Shown here: piece by piece, positions 18,953 to 27,262 of the stretch | Numbering within the stretch: position 1 is the stretch's first letter | How the letters are laid out: every line of letters begins with the position of its first letter | Assembly: GCA_902631295.1 (NCBI GenBank) | Contig: CACOXV010000002.1 | Span: 62,001-126,000 of the forward strand | Direction of reading: 5' to 3' | Length of the DNA stretch: 64,000 nucleotides | Origin: Paracoccaceae bacterium | GTDB lineage: Bacteria; Pseudomonadota; Alphaproteobacteria; Rhodobacterales; Rhodobacteraceae | Position numbers and translations under genes: made by a program | The notes under the pieces: model-generated | Databases searched by the model: none | What the model was told of the DNA's origin: nothing | Seen by the model: the letters and a program-made list of their open reading frames with translations, nothing else

Positions 18953-19776
18953 TTTTTTACGCTTCCTCTCAGTTTGGGATCGAGGGCGTCACGCAGACCA
19001 TCGCCCAAAAGGTTCAATCCTAACACTGTTAAAATAATTGCTATTCCTGGGATAATTGCCAACCTGGGTGCTAAGGAAACCATCGTTTGTGCGTCTGCTA
19101 ACATTCTTCCCCAACTTGGCGTAGGAGGCTGCGCACCTAAGCCTATGTAGCTGAGCCCAGCCTCTGCAAGAATGCCAAGTGAAAATTGAATAGTGGCTTG
19201 TACTATCAGTATATGCATTAGGTTAGGCAGGATGTGTTCTATTGAAATTCGGAAACCAGTTTTTCCGGCAACCTGAGCGGATAAAATAAATTCACGTTGC
19301 CAAAGGGATAGTGCGGCGGCCCGGGAAATACGGGCAAAAACTGGAATATTGAAAATTCCTATTGCAATTATGGCATTGAATGCACTCGGTCCAGCTATCG
19401 CAGTGATTAGAATTGCAATTACTAAGCTTGGAAATGCAAATACCAAATCGTTAAATCGCATGACGCCGTCGTCTATGATACTGCCCCTGCAGGTCGCTGC
19501 GAATAATCCTAATGGGACACCAATGAGCACCCCGATCCCTACTGCTACAAATGCAACAGCAATTGATGTTCGAGCCCCTACCATTATCATAGTCAGCATA
19601 TCCCGGCCAAAGTGATCTGTACCGAATGGGTGCGTTAAGCTTATAGACTTTAACCGGTTTGATATATTTAGTTCGGTGATATCGAATGGCTGCCAAAAAA
19701 AAGAAATAGTAGCCATAGCGAGTGGTGCCAAGCACAACAAAATACCAAATTGTAAGCTTGTGCTTGATTTTATCAT
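18949..19776 (-). CDS. Peptide ABC transporter permease (OppC/DppC-like)
   Basis: This 275-residue inner-membrane protein has about six transmembrane segments and the BPD_transp_1 domain. LTHPFGTDHFGRDM in the first periplasmic part is the OppC/DppC hallmark, and the cytoplasmic coupling (EAA) loop is recognisable around AEAGLSYIGLGAQPP. It forms the translocation channel with the OppB-like partner. Both ends overlap neighbours by 4 bases, so translation is coupled through the transporter genes. Confidence 0.93.
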   Translation of the reverse strand: MIKSSTSLQFGILLCLAPLAMATISFFWQPFDITELNISNRLKSISLTHPFGTDHFGRDMLTMIMVGARTSIAVAFVAVGIGVLIGVPLGLFAATCRGSIIDDGVMRFNDLVFAFPSLVIAILITAIAGPSAFNAIIAIGIFNIPVFARISRAAALSLWQREFILSAQVAGKTGFRISIEHILPNLMHILIVQATIQFSLGILAEAGLSYIGLGAQPPTPSWGRMLADAQTMVSLAPRLAIIPGIAIILTVLGLNLLGDGLRDALDPKLRGSVKK

Positions 19777-20723
19777 ATACCGTCCTGTCGTAATCTTGGG
19801 TCGACCAGCATATAAGCGATATCTACGATAAAATTGACCAATATTACAGCAAATACAAGAAGCATAACAACACTTTCCACAACGATTAAATCTCGCTGGG
19901 TTATAGCTTGAAATACCAGACGTCCTAATCCTGGGAGGTAAAACACTTGCTCAATAATTATTGCACCCGCCAGCAAAAAAGAGAATTGAAGCCCAATTAT
20001 AGTCAGGACTGGAATTAAGGCATTGCGGAGTGCGTGTGCCCAGATCGTTTGCCATGAACTTAAGCCTTTAGCGCGAGCTGTGCGAATGTAATCTTCCCCA
20101 AGTGTTTCAATTAAGGCACTTCGCACAATACGAGACAATATGGCAGCTTGAGGCAGTGCAAGAGCAATTGCTGGCAGCGTTAGTGAGGTAATTCCGTCGA
20201 GTATGCCATTCTGCCATCCTGAGAAACCCCCTGCAGAAAACCACTGTAGTTTAATGGAGAATATTCCTACTAAAATTATTGCAAACCAGAAATTTGGAAT
20301 TGCTATTCCAATTTGCGTCGCACTGATGACAGTAAAATCTCCAGCTTTTCCTCTTTTTGCAGCTGCATATATGCCAGTGGGTAGGGCAATGACGGTAGAT
20401 AAAAAAAGTGCGTATATTGCTAATGGAAGTGAAACCCATAAACGGTCCCCCACCATTTCTGAGACGTTTGTTCTATATGTATAGGATACACCAAAATCGC
20501 CTGTAAGCATTCCGCTTATCCAGGCTAAATATCTGCTTATTTTTGGTTGGTCTAGTCCCAGTTCGGAACGAAGAGCTGCGATAGTATCTGCTTGGGCGTT
20601 GATACCAAGCATGAAGCTTGCGGGGTCCCCAGGAGCAATCTCGACAAGGGAAAAAATAACAAACGACGCTAAGGCAAGACTTAATACAAATGTAAAAAGG
20701 CGTCTGAAAAAAAAATTAATCAT
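19773..20723 (-). CDS. Peptide ABC transporter permease (OppB/DppB-like)
   Basis: This 316-residue membrane protein is of the OppB/DppB type. It has a first helix right at the N-terminus, the conserved APGDPA segment, the SYTYRTNVSEMV region, an EAA coupling loop (DYIRTARAKGLS) and a closing LPGLGRL-VDPRLR pattern. With the OppC-like protein it makes the pore for di- or oligopeptides. A strong hairpin lies between this gene and the binding-protein gene upstream. Confidence 0.93.
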   Translation of the reverse strand: MINFFFRRLFTFVLSLALASFVIFSLVEIAPGDPASFMLGINAQADTIAALRSELGLDQPKISRYLAWISGMLTGDFGVSYTYRTNVSEMVGDRLWVSLPLAIYALFLSTVIALPTGIYAAAKRGKAGDFTVISATQIGIAIPNFWFAIILVGIFSIKLQWFSAGGFSGWQNGILDGITSLTLPAIALALPQAAILSRIVRSALIETLGEDYIRTARAKGLSSWQTIWAHALRNALIPVLTIIGLQFSFLLAGAIIIEQVFYLPGLGRLVFQAITQRDLIVVESVVMLLVFAVILVNFIVDIAYMLVDPRLRQDGI

Positions 20724-20740
20724 AAATATGCCAGGTTAAT

Positions 20741-20766
20741 TATGCCCCCCATAAATGGGGGACATA
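20741..20766 (-). other. Inverted repeat between binding-protein and permease genes
   Basis: CCCCCA (20746-20751) pairs with TGGGGG (20756-20761) around a 4-base TAAA loop. After one mismatch the stem extends by TATG/CATA, giving ten pairs in all. No U-run follows on the minus strand, so it is not a plain terminator. Hairpins at this place in peptide-transport operons often protect the binding-protein mRNA or attenuate downstream genes. That role is inferred. Confidence 0.6.
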
Positions 20767-20777
20767 GAGTTTGAAGT

Positions 20778-22265
20778 TTAGTCAGTCCATTTAACGTCTG
20801 TTAGATCCGTTGCTTGGGTTGGAGCATTTTCCCAAAGCCCAGTAATTTTGGCATTTGCTACTGTTGGAAAAGCCAATTCAAAAAGATAGCCATTGACATA
20901 ATCCTCTGAAATAATTCGTTGGGCTTTTTTAAGAAGATTGCTTCGTTTCTGGGTATTACTTTCAACATTGAGGGCTTCTATCACTGCTTGGAATTCGGAG
21001 CTATCATACTGAAAATAGTATTCTGGCCGTGCGTATATCCCTATATCCATTGGTTCCGTATGGCTAACAATTGTTAAGCCATAGTCCTTGCCTCTGAAGA
21101 CTTCTTCTAACCATTGAGCCCACTCTAAATTTGATATTTCGGTCTCAATACCAACAGCTCTCAATTGAGATGCGATTATTTCTCCACCGCGTCTAGCATA
21201 AGAAGGGGGCGGTAATTTCAAAGTTGTTGTGAAGCCCTCGCTAAATCCGGCCTCCGATAAAAGCTTTTTAGATAGCTCAGGATCATAATTTGAGTTCGCT
21301 TTTAAGTCGACATAGTCTGGATTATGTGGGGCAAAATGGGTTCCAATCGGGGTACCGTAACCAAACATCGCTCCATCTATAATTGCCTGCCGGTCTATAG
21401 CGTGTGCAATAGCTTTTCTAACTTTTACGTTATCCAAAGGGGGCATTTTGTTATTAGTAGACAGTATTGTTTCTCCCTCTGTATTTCCAACCAAAACCTG
21501 AAACCGGTTGTCCGCTTCAAACTGCACTAAATTTTCAGGAGCTGGAAATCCTGCAAAGGCATCAATATCCTGTGCCATCATTGCGGAGAATGCAGCACTG
21601 GGGTCTGAGATGAATTTGAAGGTTGCGCTCTCTAGATGAGCGGGCGTACCCCAATATTGATCGTTGCGAAGTAGCTCAATTTTATCGCCTTGAACCCAGT
21701 TGGAAAATTTAAATGCACCAGTTCCTATTGGATTAGTTTTTATTTCGCCTACGGTTTCGGGTGCAACAATGACTGCATCTCCCCATGCCATGTTAAATAG
21801 AAAGCTACCATTTGGAGAAGCCAAGGTTACTTTAACTTTATCGCTCGATATAACTTCAACATTTTCGATACCGGAAAATAGAGCCTTTTGAGCATTTGTG
21901 CTGTCTTCTGCTCTTGCTCTATCTAGTGAAAACTTCACATCGCTTGCATCCATTGTTGAACCATCATGGAAAGTCACGGAAGAATTTAAGTGAAATATAT
22001 ATTCTTTTCCGTTATCGGATATTTCCCACGATTTTGCTAATCCTGGGATTACCGCTCCATCAGAGGCAAATCGAGTTAAACCCTCGAATACATTTGAGTA
22101 GAGTACACTATCTATAGCACCGGCCGCCGCACTCGTTGGATCCAAATGAGGGGGTTCGAGCTGTAACGCAATTGTAATGCTAGTTTTAGCTGCTTGTACG
22201 GTTTGAATACCAATTGATGCTGCCAAAATGCTAGCGGCTAGCAATAATTTGAAATGATACTTCAT
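20778..22265 (-). CDS. Periplasmic peptide-binding protein (SBP family 5)
   Basis: This solute-binding protein (495 residues from the chosen start) delivers its ligand to the OppB/OppC-like channel. ATG at 22265 is preferred over an in-frame ATG 24 bases upstream: it follows GGGAG at good spacing and begins a standard signal peptide (MKYHFKLLLAASILAAS, cut near VQA). The family 5 pattern includes LEPPHLDPTS, VYSNVFEGLTR-type sequence and VTFHDGSTMDASDVKFSLDR. It is the first gene of the seven-gene operon. The ligand is probably a short peptide or peptide-like amide. Confidence 0.92.
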   Translation of the reverse strand: MKYHFKLLLAASILAASIGIQTVQAAKTSITIALQLEPPHLDPTSAAAGAIDSVLYSNVFEGLTRFASDGAVIPGLAKSWEISDNGKEYIFHLNSSVTFHDGSTMDASDVKFSLDRARAEDSTNAQKALFSGIENVEVISSDKVKVTLASPNGSFLFNMAWGDAVIVAPETVGEIKTNPIGTGAFKFSNWVQGDKIELLRNDQYWGTPAHLESATFKFISDPSAAFSAMMAQDIDAFAGFPAPENLVQFEADNRFQVLVGNTEGETILSTNNKMPPLDNVKVRKAIAHAIDRQAIIDGAMFGYGTPIGTHFAPHNPDYVDLKANSNYDPELSKKLLSEAGFSEGFTTTLKLPPPSYARRGGEIIASQLRAVGIETEISNLEWAQWLEEVFRGKDYGLTIVSHTEPMDIGIYARPEYYFQYDSSEFQAVIEALNVESNTQKRSNLLKKAQRIISEDYVNGYLFELAFPTVANAKITGLWENAPTQATDLTDVKWTD

Positions 22266-22403
22266 TTTAGTCTCCCTTTTTTCACCCATGGGTCCAGTAT
22301 ATCGCCAAAAATTAAAAAAACTCTAAAAATTTTATAAATGATAAGGGGTTTACTGCGGCAGTGCTTCAAAACTTTCCCTTTCTACTAGCCTGGCATCAGA
22401 CTT

Positions 22404-23135
22404 TTATTTGAATAACTCAAAGGAAGAACTTGATAAGAGAAGCTTTTGATTTCCCAGTAGGAAGCTCTCACTCGTTTTATAATTTTCTTCGTTAAGCTCG
22501 ATCCAAGTATTTGGTTGCGTTATTGACCTTACAAAACTGGATAGGTCCAGAGCAGGTGAAATTTTAAGATTTAAGTTAGCCCTTAGATGAAGTTTGAATT
22601 TTATCCGTTTATTCTCAGTTTCAATTCCTGCAAAATTTATGATGATCGCAGGTTTGATTGTGCCAAATTTTTCATACAGAATAGATACTTGGAGCCTTTC
22701 TGCCTTAAAACCCAATCTTTTTTCCTCACTAACAATTAAGTTATGTGCTTCAAGTATGATTCTGTCTTCGAGGGTATCTTCGACTATAGAAGCCTTTGCA
22801 TTTTCCCATTTGATATTAAAATCGTAGATAGATAATGAATTTGGAAAAATGATTATTTTGTGATTGCTTTTATAAATTAGCCTTAAAACTTGAATGAATG
22901 GAAGAGTTACTATTTTTTCACCAATCGGATTTTCAATTGAGAGGTTATTGACCGTCACGTCATATCTATTTGGAAAACCAACTTGACTAACTAACCCATA
23001 CTTAATTTCTGTTGAACCATCAGCAGGGAATTCAAGACCTCTATGGATGCTTTCTAAATTATTTTGTGCACCCCAAAACCAGTAACTACTCCACACTATA
23101 ACGGCCAGCAGTATTGGAACTAATGCGCGAGACAA
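22404..23135 (-). CDS. DUF2125 family protein
   Basis: This 243-residue protein has an N-terminal hydrophobic anchor (residues ~5-20, ending WSSYWFWGA) and a periplasmic beta-rich body. The pattern ADGSTEIKYGLVSQVGFPNRYDV matches DUF2125 proteins of alphaproteobacteria, and the repeated amphipathic strands recall AsmA-like lipid-contacting folds. Length is somewhat shorter than many family members. Function unknown. It is divergent from the gamma-glutamylcyclotransferase gene and sits 138 bases upstream of the peptide operon on the same strand. Confidence 0.72.
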   Translation of the reverse strand: MSRALVPILLAVIVWSSYWFWGAQNNLESIHRGLEFPADGSTEIKYGLVSQVGFPNRYDVTVNNLSIENPIGEKIVTLPFIQVLRLIYKSNHKIIIFPNSLSIYDFNIKWENAKASIVEDTLEDRIILEAHNLIVSEEKRLGFKAERLQVSILYEKFGTIKPAIIINFAGIETENKRIKFKLHLRANLNLKISPALDLSSFVRSITQPNTWIELNEENYKTSESFLLGNQKLLLSSSSFELFK

Positions 23136-23205
23136 AATTCTCTCCTAGTATAGATAAAGAAGTTCTGTTCTAAAGCGAGTTAAAACCAATTACTAGGGGT
23201 TGGGA

Positions 23206-23730
23206 ATGTATGTTTTTGGCTATGGTTCATTAATTTGGGACCCAGGTTTTGAATTTGAAGCTAGTGAGCTTGCAGAAATAAAAAATTACAAACGGAGTTT
23301 CTCGATGTGGTCTAATCACCATAGAGGAACTATTGATAAGCCTGGCTTGGTTTTGGCATTGGAAAAGTCTCCGAACCAAAGCTGCAAAGGGATAGCCTTT
23401 GAAGTTAGCTCGAAACACTCTTTGCAAGTTTTGAGCTATCTGAGAGACAGGGAATTAGTTTCATCTGCTTATGAAGAAATAGAGGTAGAGATTGAATTGG
23501 CCAAATCTAAAAGGTTGGTAAAGGCAATCACGTTTGTTATCAAAAAAGATCATGATCAGTACTGCCAGTTAACGCTCGATGAACAAGCACGAGTTATTGC
23601 CCAGGCGGAAGGAGGGCGAGGTCGTAATGATGCATATTTGTTTAATACCGAAAAAAAACTGACGGAGCTCGGTATCATTTCGTCAGATATGCGCTATTTG
23701 GTGCAACAGGTTAAGAAAAATAAGAGCTAA
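23206..23730 (+). CDS. Gamma-glutamylcyclotransferase (ChaC-like)
   Basis: This ~174-residue protein begins MYVFGYGSLIWDPGFE, the ChaC/GGCT substrate-binding signature. A catalytic Glu is expected in the central region; it is probably in the segment around SAYEEIEVE, though I cannot assign it firmly. Such enzymes cleave gamma-glutamyl peptides, in the ChaC branch glutathione, to 5-oxoproline. I prefer ATG at 23206 over a TTG two codons upstream because AGGGG sits about 6 bases before it. Confidence 0.87.
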   Translation: MYVFGYGSLIWDPGFEFEASELAEIKNYKRSFSMWSNHHRGTIDKPGLVLALEKSPNQSCKGIAFEVSSKHSLQVLSYLRDRELVSSAYEEIEVEIELAKSKRLVKAITFVIKKDHDQYCQLTLDEQARVIAQAEGGRGRNDAYLFNTEKKLTELGIISSDMRYLVQQVKKNKS

Positions 23731-23785
23731 TACCTTTCCCTTTGACTCCCGGAGCGTTAGGATAGTTAAAAACGGGCTCTATTTT

Positions 23786-24958
23786 ATGGTGAAATCAGAA
23801 CAAGAGGTCGAGCTGCATTTTTCTCAGCCATTACGCCAAGTTGTACTAATGCTCTGTGTCTTGGTTCTTACGAGCGTAGGAACAGTTGTCGCAGCGCCAA
23901 GAGTAATGGCGGTGTTTACAGCCAATTTGTGGTTGAACGGATTTATCCTTTTTGTTTTCTTGGTAGGGTTAATTAGCTGTTTTGTTCAAGTTTTTCAATT
24001 AATTAAGTCAGTTCATTGGATAAAAAAGTTTATAAACACGCCAGATAAAGGTAGTATAAAAGCGCCTCAGTTATTAGCTCCGTTAGCCGCTTTATTAAGG
24101 TCACGTGGTACAAGCATACAAATATCGAGCTCCTCATCTCAGTCAATTTTAGAGTCTGTCTCTACGAGGGTTGAAGAAGCACGAGAAATAACTCGTTACA
24201 TAGTCAATTTATTGATTTTTTTAGGGCTGTTGGGGACATTTTATGGCTTAGCGACAACGGTTCCAGCACTTGTAGAAACGATTAGATCACTCGCGCCAAA
24301 AGAAGGTGAGACAGGCTTTGAGGTTTTTACTAGATTAATGAGTGGACTTGAAGGTCAATTGAGCGGAATGGGTGTCGCTTTTGCGTCGTCTCTAATTGGG
24401 CTTGCAGGATCCTTAGTGGTTGGATTGTTAGAATTATTCGCTGGTCAAGCACAGAATAGATTTTATCGTGAACTTGAAGAGTGGTTGTCCACAATCACTA
24501 GCTTCAATCTCACTGTAGATGAGAATAATTCTTCGACAGAAAACACTGCGCTCCTGGGTGTTTTAAAAAGCTTAGGGGATCAAATAGAATTAATGGAACG
24601 TATCCTAAATAAAGATCAAGCGCAGATAGGAAAAAATGATCAAGAGCTTGCAGTTATAAATGAAAAATTTATCAAAGTTTTTGAGGAGAACAGGTCGAAT
24701 ATGGAGGGCTTGCTCGAAAATTTCAATAAATCACAGAAACAATTATTAGATTTTTTAAAGTCAAAAGAGATGACCGATGGTGGTCTTGATGCTGAAAGTA
24801 GAATGAGGCTTAGATCAATCGATGTTCAAATGCTTCATATTTCGGAGGAAATTGCCGTTGGAAGGCAGGAAGCTATAAAAGCTATTAGAGAAGAGGTAGC
24901 CAGTTTAGCGAAAAGTTTGCAGTCAAATAGCGCACAGAGTTCTGATCGGAAAAGATAA
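23786..24958 (+). CDS. MotA/TolQ/ExbB-like proton-channel protein
   Basis: This 390-residue membrane protein has predicted helices near residues 18-37, 50-73, 137-158 and 192-219. The last two hold the TolQ/MotA channel core (LLGTFYGLATTV and GMGVAFASSLIGLAGS). About 170 cytoplasmic residues follow, mostly helical. It is followed two bases later by a MotB/OmpA-like partner, so the pair should form a proton-driven stator-type complex spanning the inner membrane and reaching peptidoglycan. The architecture (long tail, single-Asp partner) resembles ZorA of Zorya defence systems as well as orphan alphaproteobacterial pairs. No ZorC/D/E gene is nearby, so a housekeeping envelope role is more likely. 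Confidence 0.82.
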   Translation: MVKSEQEVELHFSQPLRQVVLMLCVLVLTSVGTVVAAPRVMAVFTANLWLNGFILFVFLVGLISCFVQVFQLIKSVHWIKKFINTPDKGSIKAPQLLAPLAALLRSRGTSIQISSSSSQSILESVSTRVEEAREITRYIVNLLIFLGLLGTFYGLATTVPALVETIRSLAPKEGETGFEVFTRLMSGLEGQLSGMGVAFASSLIGLAGSLVVGLLELFAGQAQNRFYRELEEWLSTITSFNLTVDENNSSTENTALLGVLKSLGDQIELMERILNKDQAQIGKNDQELAVINEKFIKVFEENRSNMEGLLENFNKSQKQLLDFLKSKEMTDGGLDAESRMRLRSIDVQMLHISEEIAVGRQEAIKAIREEVASLAKSLQSNSAQSSDRKR

Positions 24959-24960
24959 CT

Positions 24961-27237
24961 ATGGCTCTATCGAGACGTACAGGTCAACGATTTCAGGCAT
25001 CCATCTGGCCTGGTTTTGTAGACGCAATGACCGGTTTGTTGTTAGTTTTGATGTTTGTATTGACCATTTTCATGGTGATCCAATTTGTTTTGAGAGAAAC
25101 TATTACCGGTCAAGAAAGCGAACTTGATGCCCTTGCGGCAGAAATTGTTGCGATTTCAGAAGCGCTGGGTCTTGAAAAGGCTAAGGTAGTTGAGCTTGAA
25201 AGTGAATTAGGAATTTTAACCAGCACACTGAGTGACAGAGAAGTAGTAAATGAGAAGCAAGGCCTATTAATAGAAAGTCTGAGGTTTCAGAATAAAGAAA
25301 ACCAAGCAGCTCTAGACAAAGCGTTAACTCAGATTACACAGTTTGAAACTCAAGTTGCAAATTTATTGGCAGCGCAGGCAGCCTCAAGAACGCAAATCGA
25401 TCAACTTCAAACTCAACGTAGATCTTTACTAGATCAGCAGGAGGCCCTGGCTTTGACGTTAGCTCAGGCGCGTGATGAAATTGATTTGGCTGAGCAAGAA
25501 GCAAGATTGAAAGCTGCTGAGAGAGAAGCGTTAGAGCTTTTAATAACGTCACTAGAGACGGAAAAAAAAGAAGCAAAGAAAACTATTGAAGGGCAGGCAA
25601 GCGAAATTCAGGATTTAAAAGTAGCGCTTGATGATGAAGCCGCTGCGAGACTAATTGAAGCTGCTGCTGCTGCTGAACTTAGGAAGAGGCTAAAGGAAGC
25701 TGACGCTGAGCTTACAGCAATGACATTGATCCTGGAAGAAGAACGAAAACGTGCTGAGGAAACCCTCACCCTTTTAGCAGCTGCTGACGCAGTAAAATTG
25801 GAAATGGAAGATGATTTGCGGCAAACTATTATCGCTTTGGAGGCAGCCAATCTAAAACTTGGAAGCAATGAAACTGAACTTAAATCTCTGAAGGAGAATA
25901 TTCAAAATACTGATACACAGTTAGATGAGATAAAAATTGCGCTTGCTGCTTCGTTGGCAAGACAGCAACGACTAGAGTTGGAATTATCAGATTTAAATCA
26001 AAATATTAAAGAGAAAACTGCTACAGTAGAAGATTATAGCGTAAAATTATCAATTGCTGAGGATGATTTGGCTGGCGCATTATTAACTTTGGAGCAGCAA
26101 AAAATTAGCCGCCAATCATTAGAAGATAAAAGCAATCAGGATATTAAAGATCTGCGTTCAAAATTGGCTGATGCGCTAGCCGCTAGATGGGCCGCTGTTC
26201 AGTCGCAAAAGGAAGCGCTGGATAATCTTAAAGATGTTCTCGCAGCCAAGCTTATTTCTGATAGGCTAAATGAAGAAAATATCTCAGATTTGAACGAAAA
26301 AGAGATTTTGTTGCAAATGGCCCAAGCACAGTTGCAAGAAAAATCTAAGGAACTATCAGAAACTTCTGCAGGCCTGTTAAAAAGCCAGAGAGAGACGGCA
26401 CTTCTCAACCAGCAAGTTTTAGAACTCCGTCGTCAGCTGAGTTCCCTACAATCGATTTTAGCTTTATCTGAGAAAAAAGATAAAGAGGACGAAATTCAGC
26501 TTCAAAACTTGGGGAATAGACTAAATGCTGCATTAGCCCGTGTTGCGTCTGAAGAAAGAAAGAAAAGGCAACTGGAACAAAGCTTGAGGATAGAAATAGA
26601 AGCCAAATTAAATGAGATAACGATCCTCAATTCAAAATTGATTGCGTCCGATATAGAACTGGAACGGGCAGAAACAAAAGCTCAAGTCGAAGAAGACAAG
26701 CGAATTAAACTTGAAGTCGCTGAGTATAATAGATTGCAAAAGGAGCGTGAGCTTCTCAGGTCCCAGGCAACAGAGTTAGAACGATATAAATCTAATTTCT
26801 TTGGACGAATAAGAGAATTGGTGGAGGGAAAAGACGGTGTCAAAATTGTAGGTGATAGGTTTGTTTTCTCTTCCGAAGTCTTATTTGATGTTGGGAGGGC
26901 TGATTTGTCTATGCTTGGTAAATTAGAAATCCAAAAAGTTGTGGTCATTTTAAATCAAGTGGTTCAAGAAATTCCCAAAAATTTAAATTGGATAATAAGA
27001 GTTGATGGCCATACTGATAATACAGCTATGGTTCAGGGTGCAGAATTCAAAGATAATTGGGAACTAAGTCAAGCAAGGGCACTTTCCGTAGTACGTTTTA
27101 TGATTTCTGACCTTGGATTTCCAAAAGATCGATTGGCCGCAACTGGGTTTGGCGAATATCAACCAGTTGCATCTGGCTCTTCTGCATCAGAATTGGCTCA
27201 AAACCGAAGGATCGAAATTAAGCTAACAGAAAAATAA
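24961..27237 (+). CDS. MotB-like peptidoglycan-binding protein with giant coiled coil
   Basis: This 758-residue protein has one N-terminal transmembrane helix (about 18-43) with an embedded acidic residue, PGFVDAMTGLLLVL (Asp21), the expected proton-carrying site in MotB-type subunits. Residues ~50-620 are almost unbroken heptad-rich coiled coil with alanine-rich stretches. The last ~130 residues form an OmpA/MotB peptidoglycan-binding domain (RVDGHTDN, NWELSQARALSVV, NRRIEIKL). Ordinary MotB/TolR/ZorB proteins are about 150-350 residues, so the coiled coil is a large insertion. Its partner is the channel gene two bases upstream. It probably couples proton flow to long-range force or sensing in the periplasm (inference). 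Confidence 0.83.
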   Translation: MALSRRTGQRFQASIWPGFVDAMTGLLLVLMFVLTIFMVIQFVLRETITGQESELDALAAEIVAISEALGLEKAKVVELESELGILTSTLSDREVVNEKQGLLIESLRFQNKENQAALDKALTQITQFETQVANLLAAQAASRTQIDQLQTQRRSLLDQQEALALTLAQARDEIDLAEQEARLKAAEREALELLITSLETEKKEAKKTIEGQASEIQDLKVALDDEAAARLIEAAAAAELRKRLKEADAELTAMTLILEEERKRAEETLTLLAAADAVKLEMEDDLRQTIIALEAANLKLGSNETELKSLKENIQNTDTQLDEIKIALAASLARQQRLELELSDLNQNIKEKTATVEDYSVKLSIAEDDLAGALLTLEQQKISRQSLEDKSNQDIKDLRSKLADALAARWAAVQSQKEALDNLKDVLAAKLISDRLNEENISDLNEKEILLQMAQAQLQEKSKELSETSAGLLKSQRETALLNQQVLELRRQLSSLQSILALSEKKDKEDEIQLQNLGNRLNAALARVASEERKKRQLEQSLRIEIEAKLNEITILNSKLIASDIELERAETKAQVEEDKRIKLEVAEYNRLQKERELLRSQATELERYKSNFFGRIRELVEGKDGVKIVGDRFVFSSEVLFDVGRADLSMLGKLEIQKVVVILNQVVQEIPKNLNWIIRVDGHTDNTAMVQGAEFKDNWELSQARALSVVRFMISDLGFPKDRLAATGFGEYQPVASGSSASELAQNRRIEIKLTEK

Positions 27238-27262
27238 TTTAGAAGTTAAATAACCTAAAAGA

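Noticed and set aside
23786-27237. A Zorya-type anti-phage defence system
   Set aside because: Only the membrane pair is present; no ZorC, ZorD or ZorE-like gene, mobile element or other defence gene is nearby, and the neighbours are housekeeping genes.
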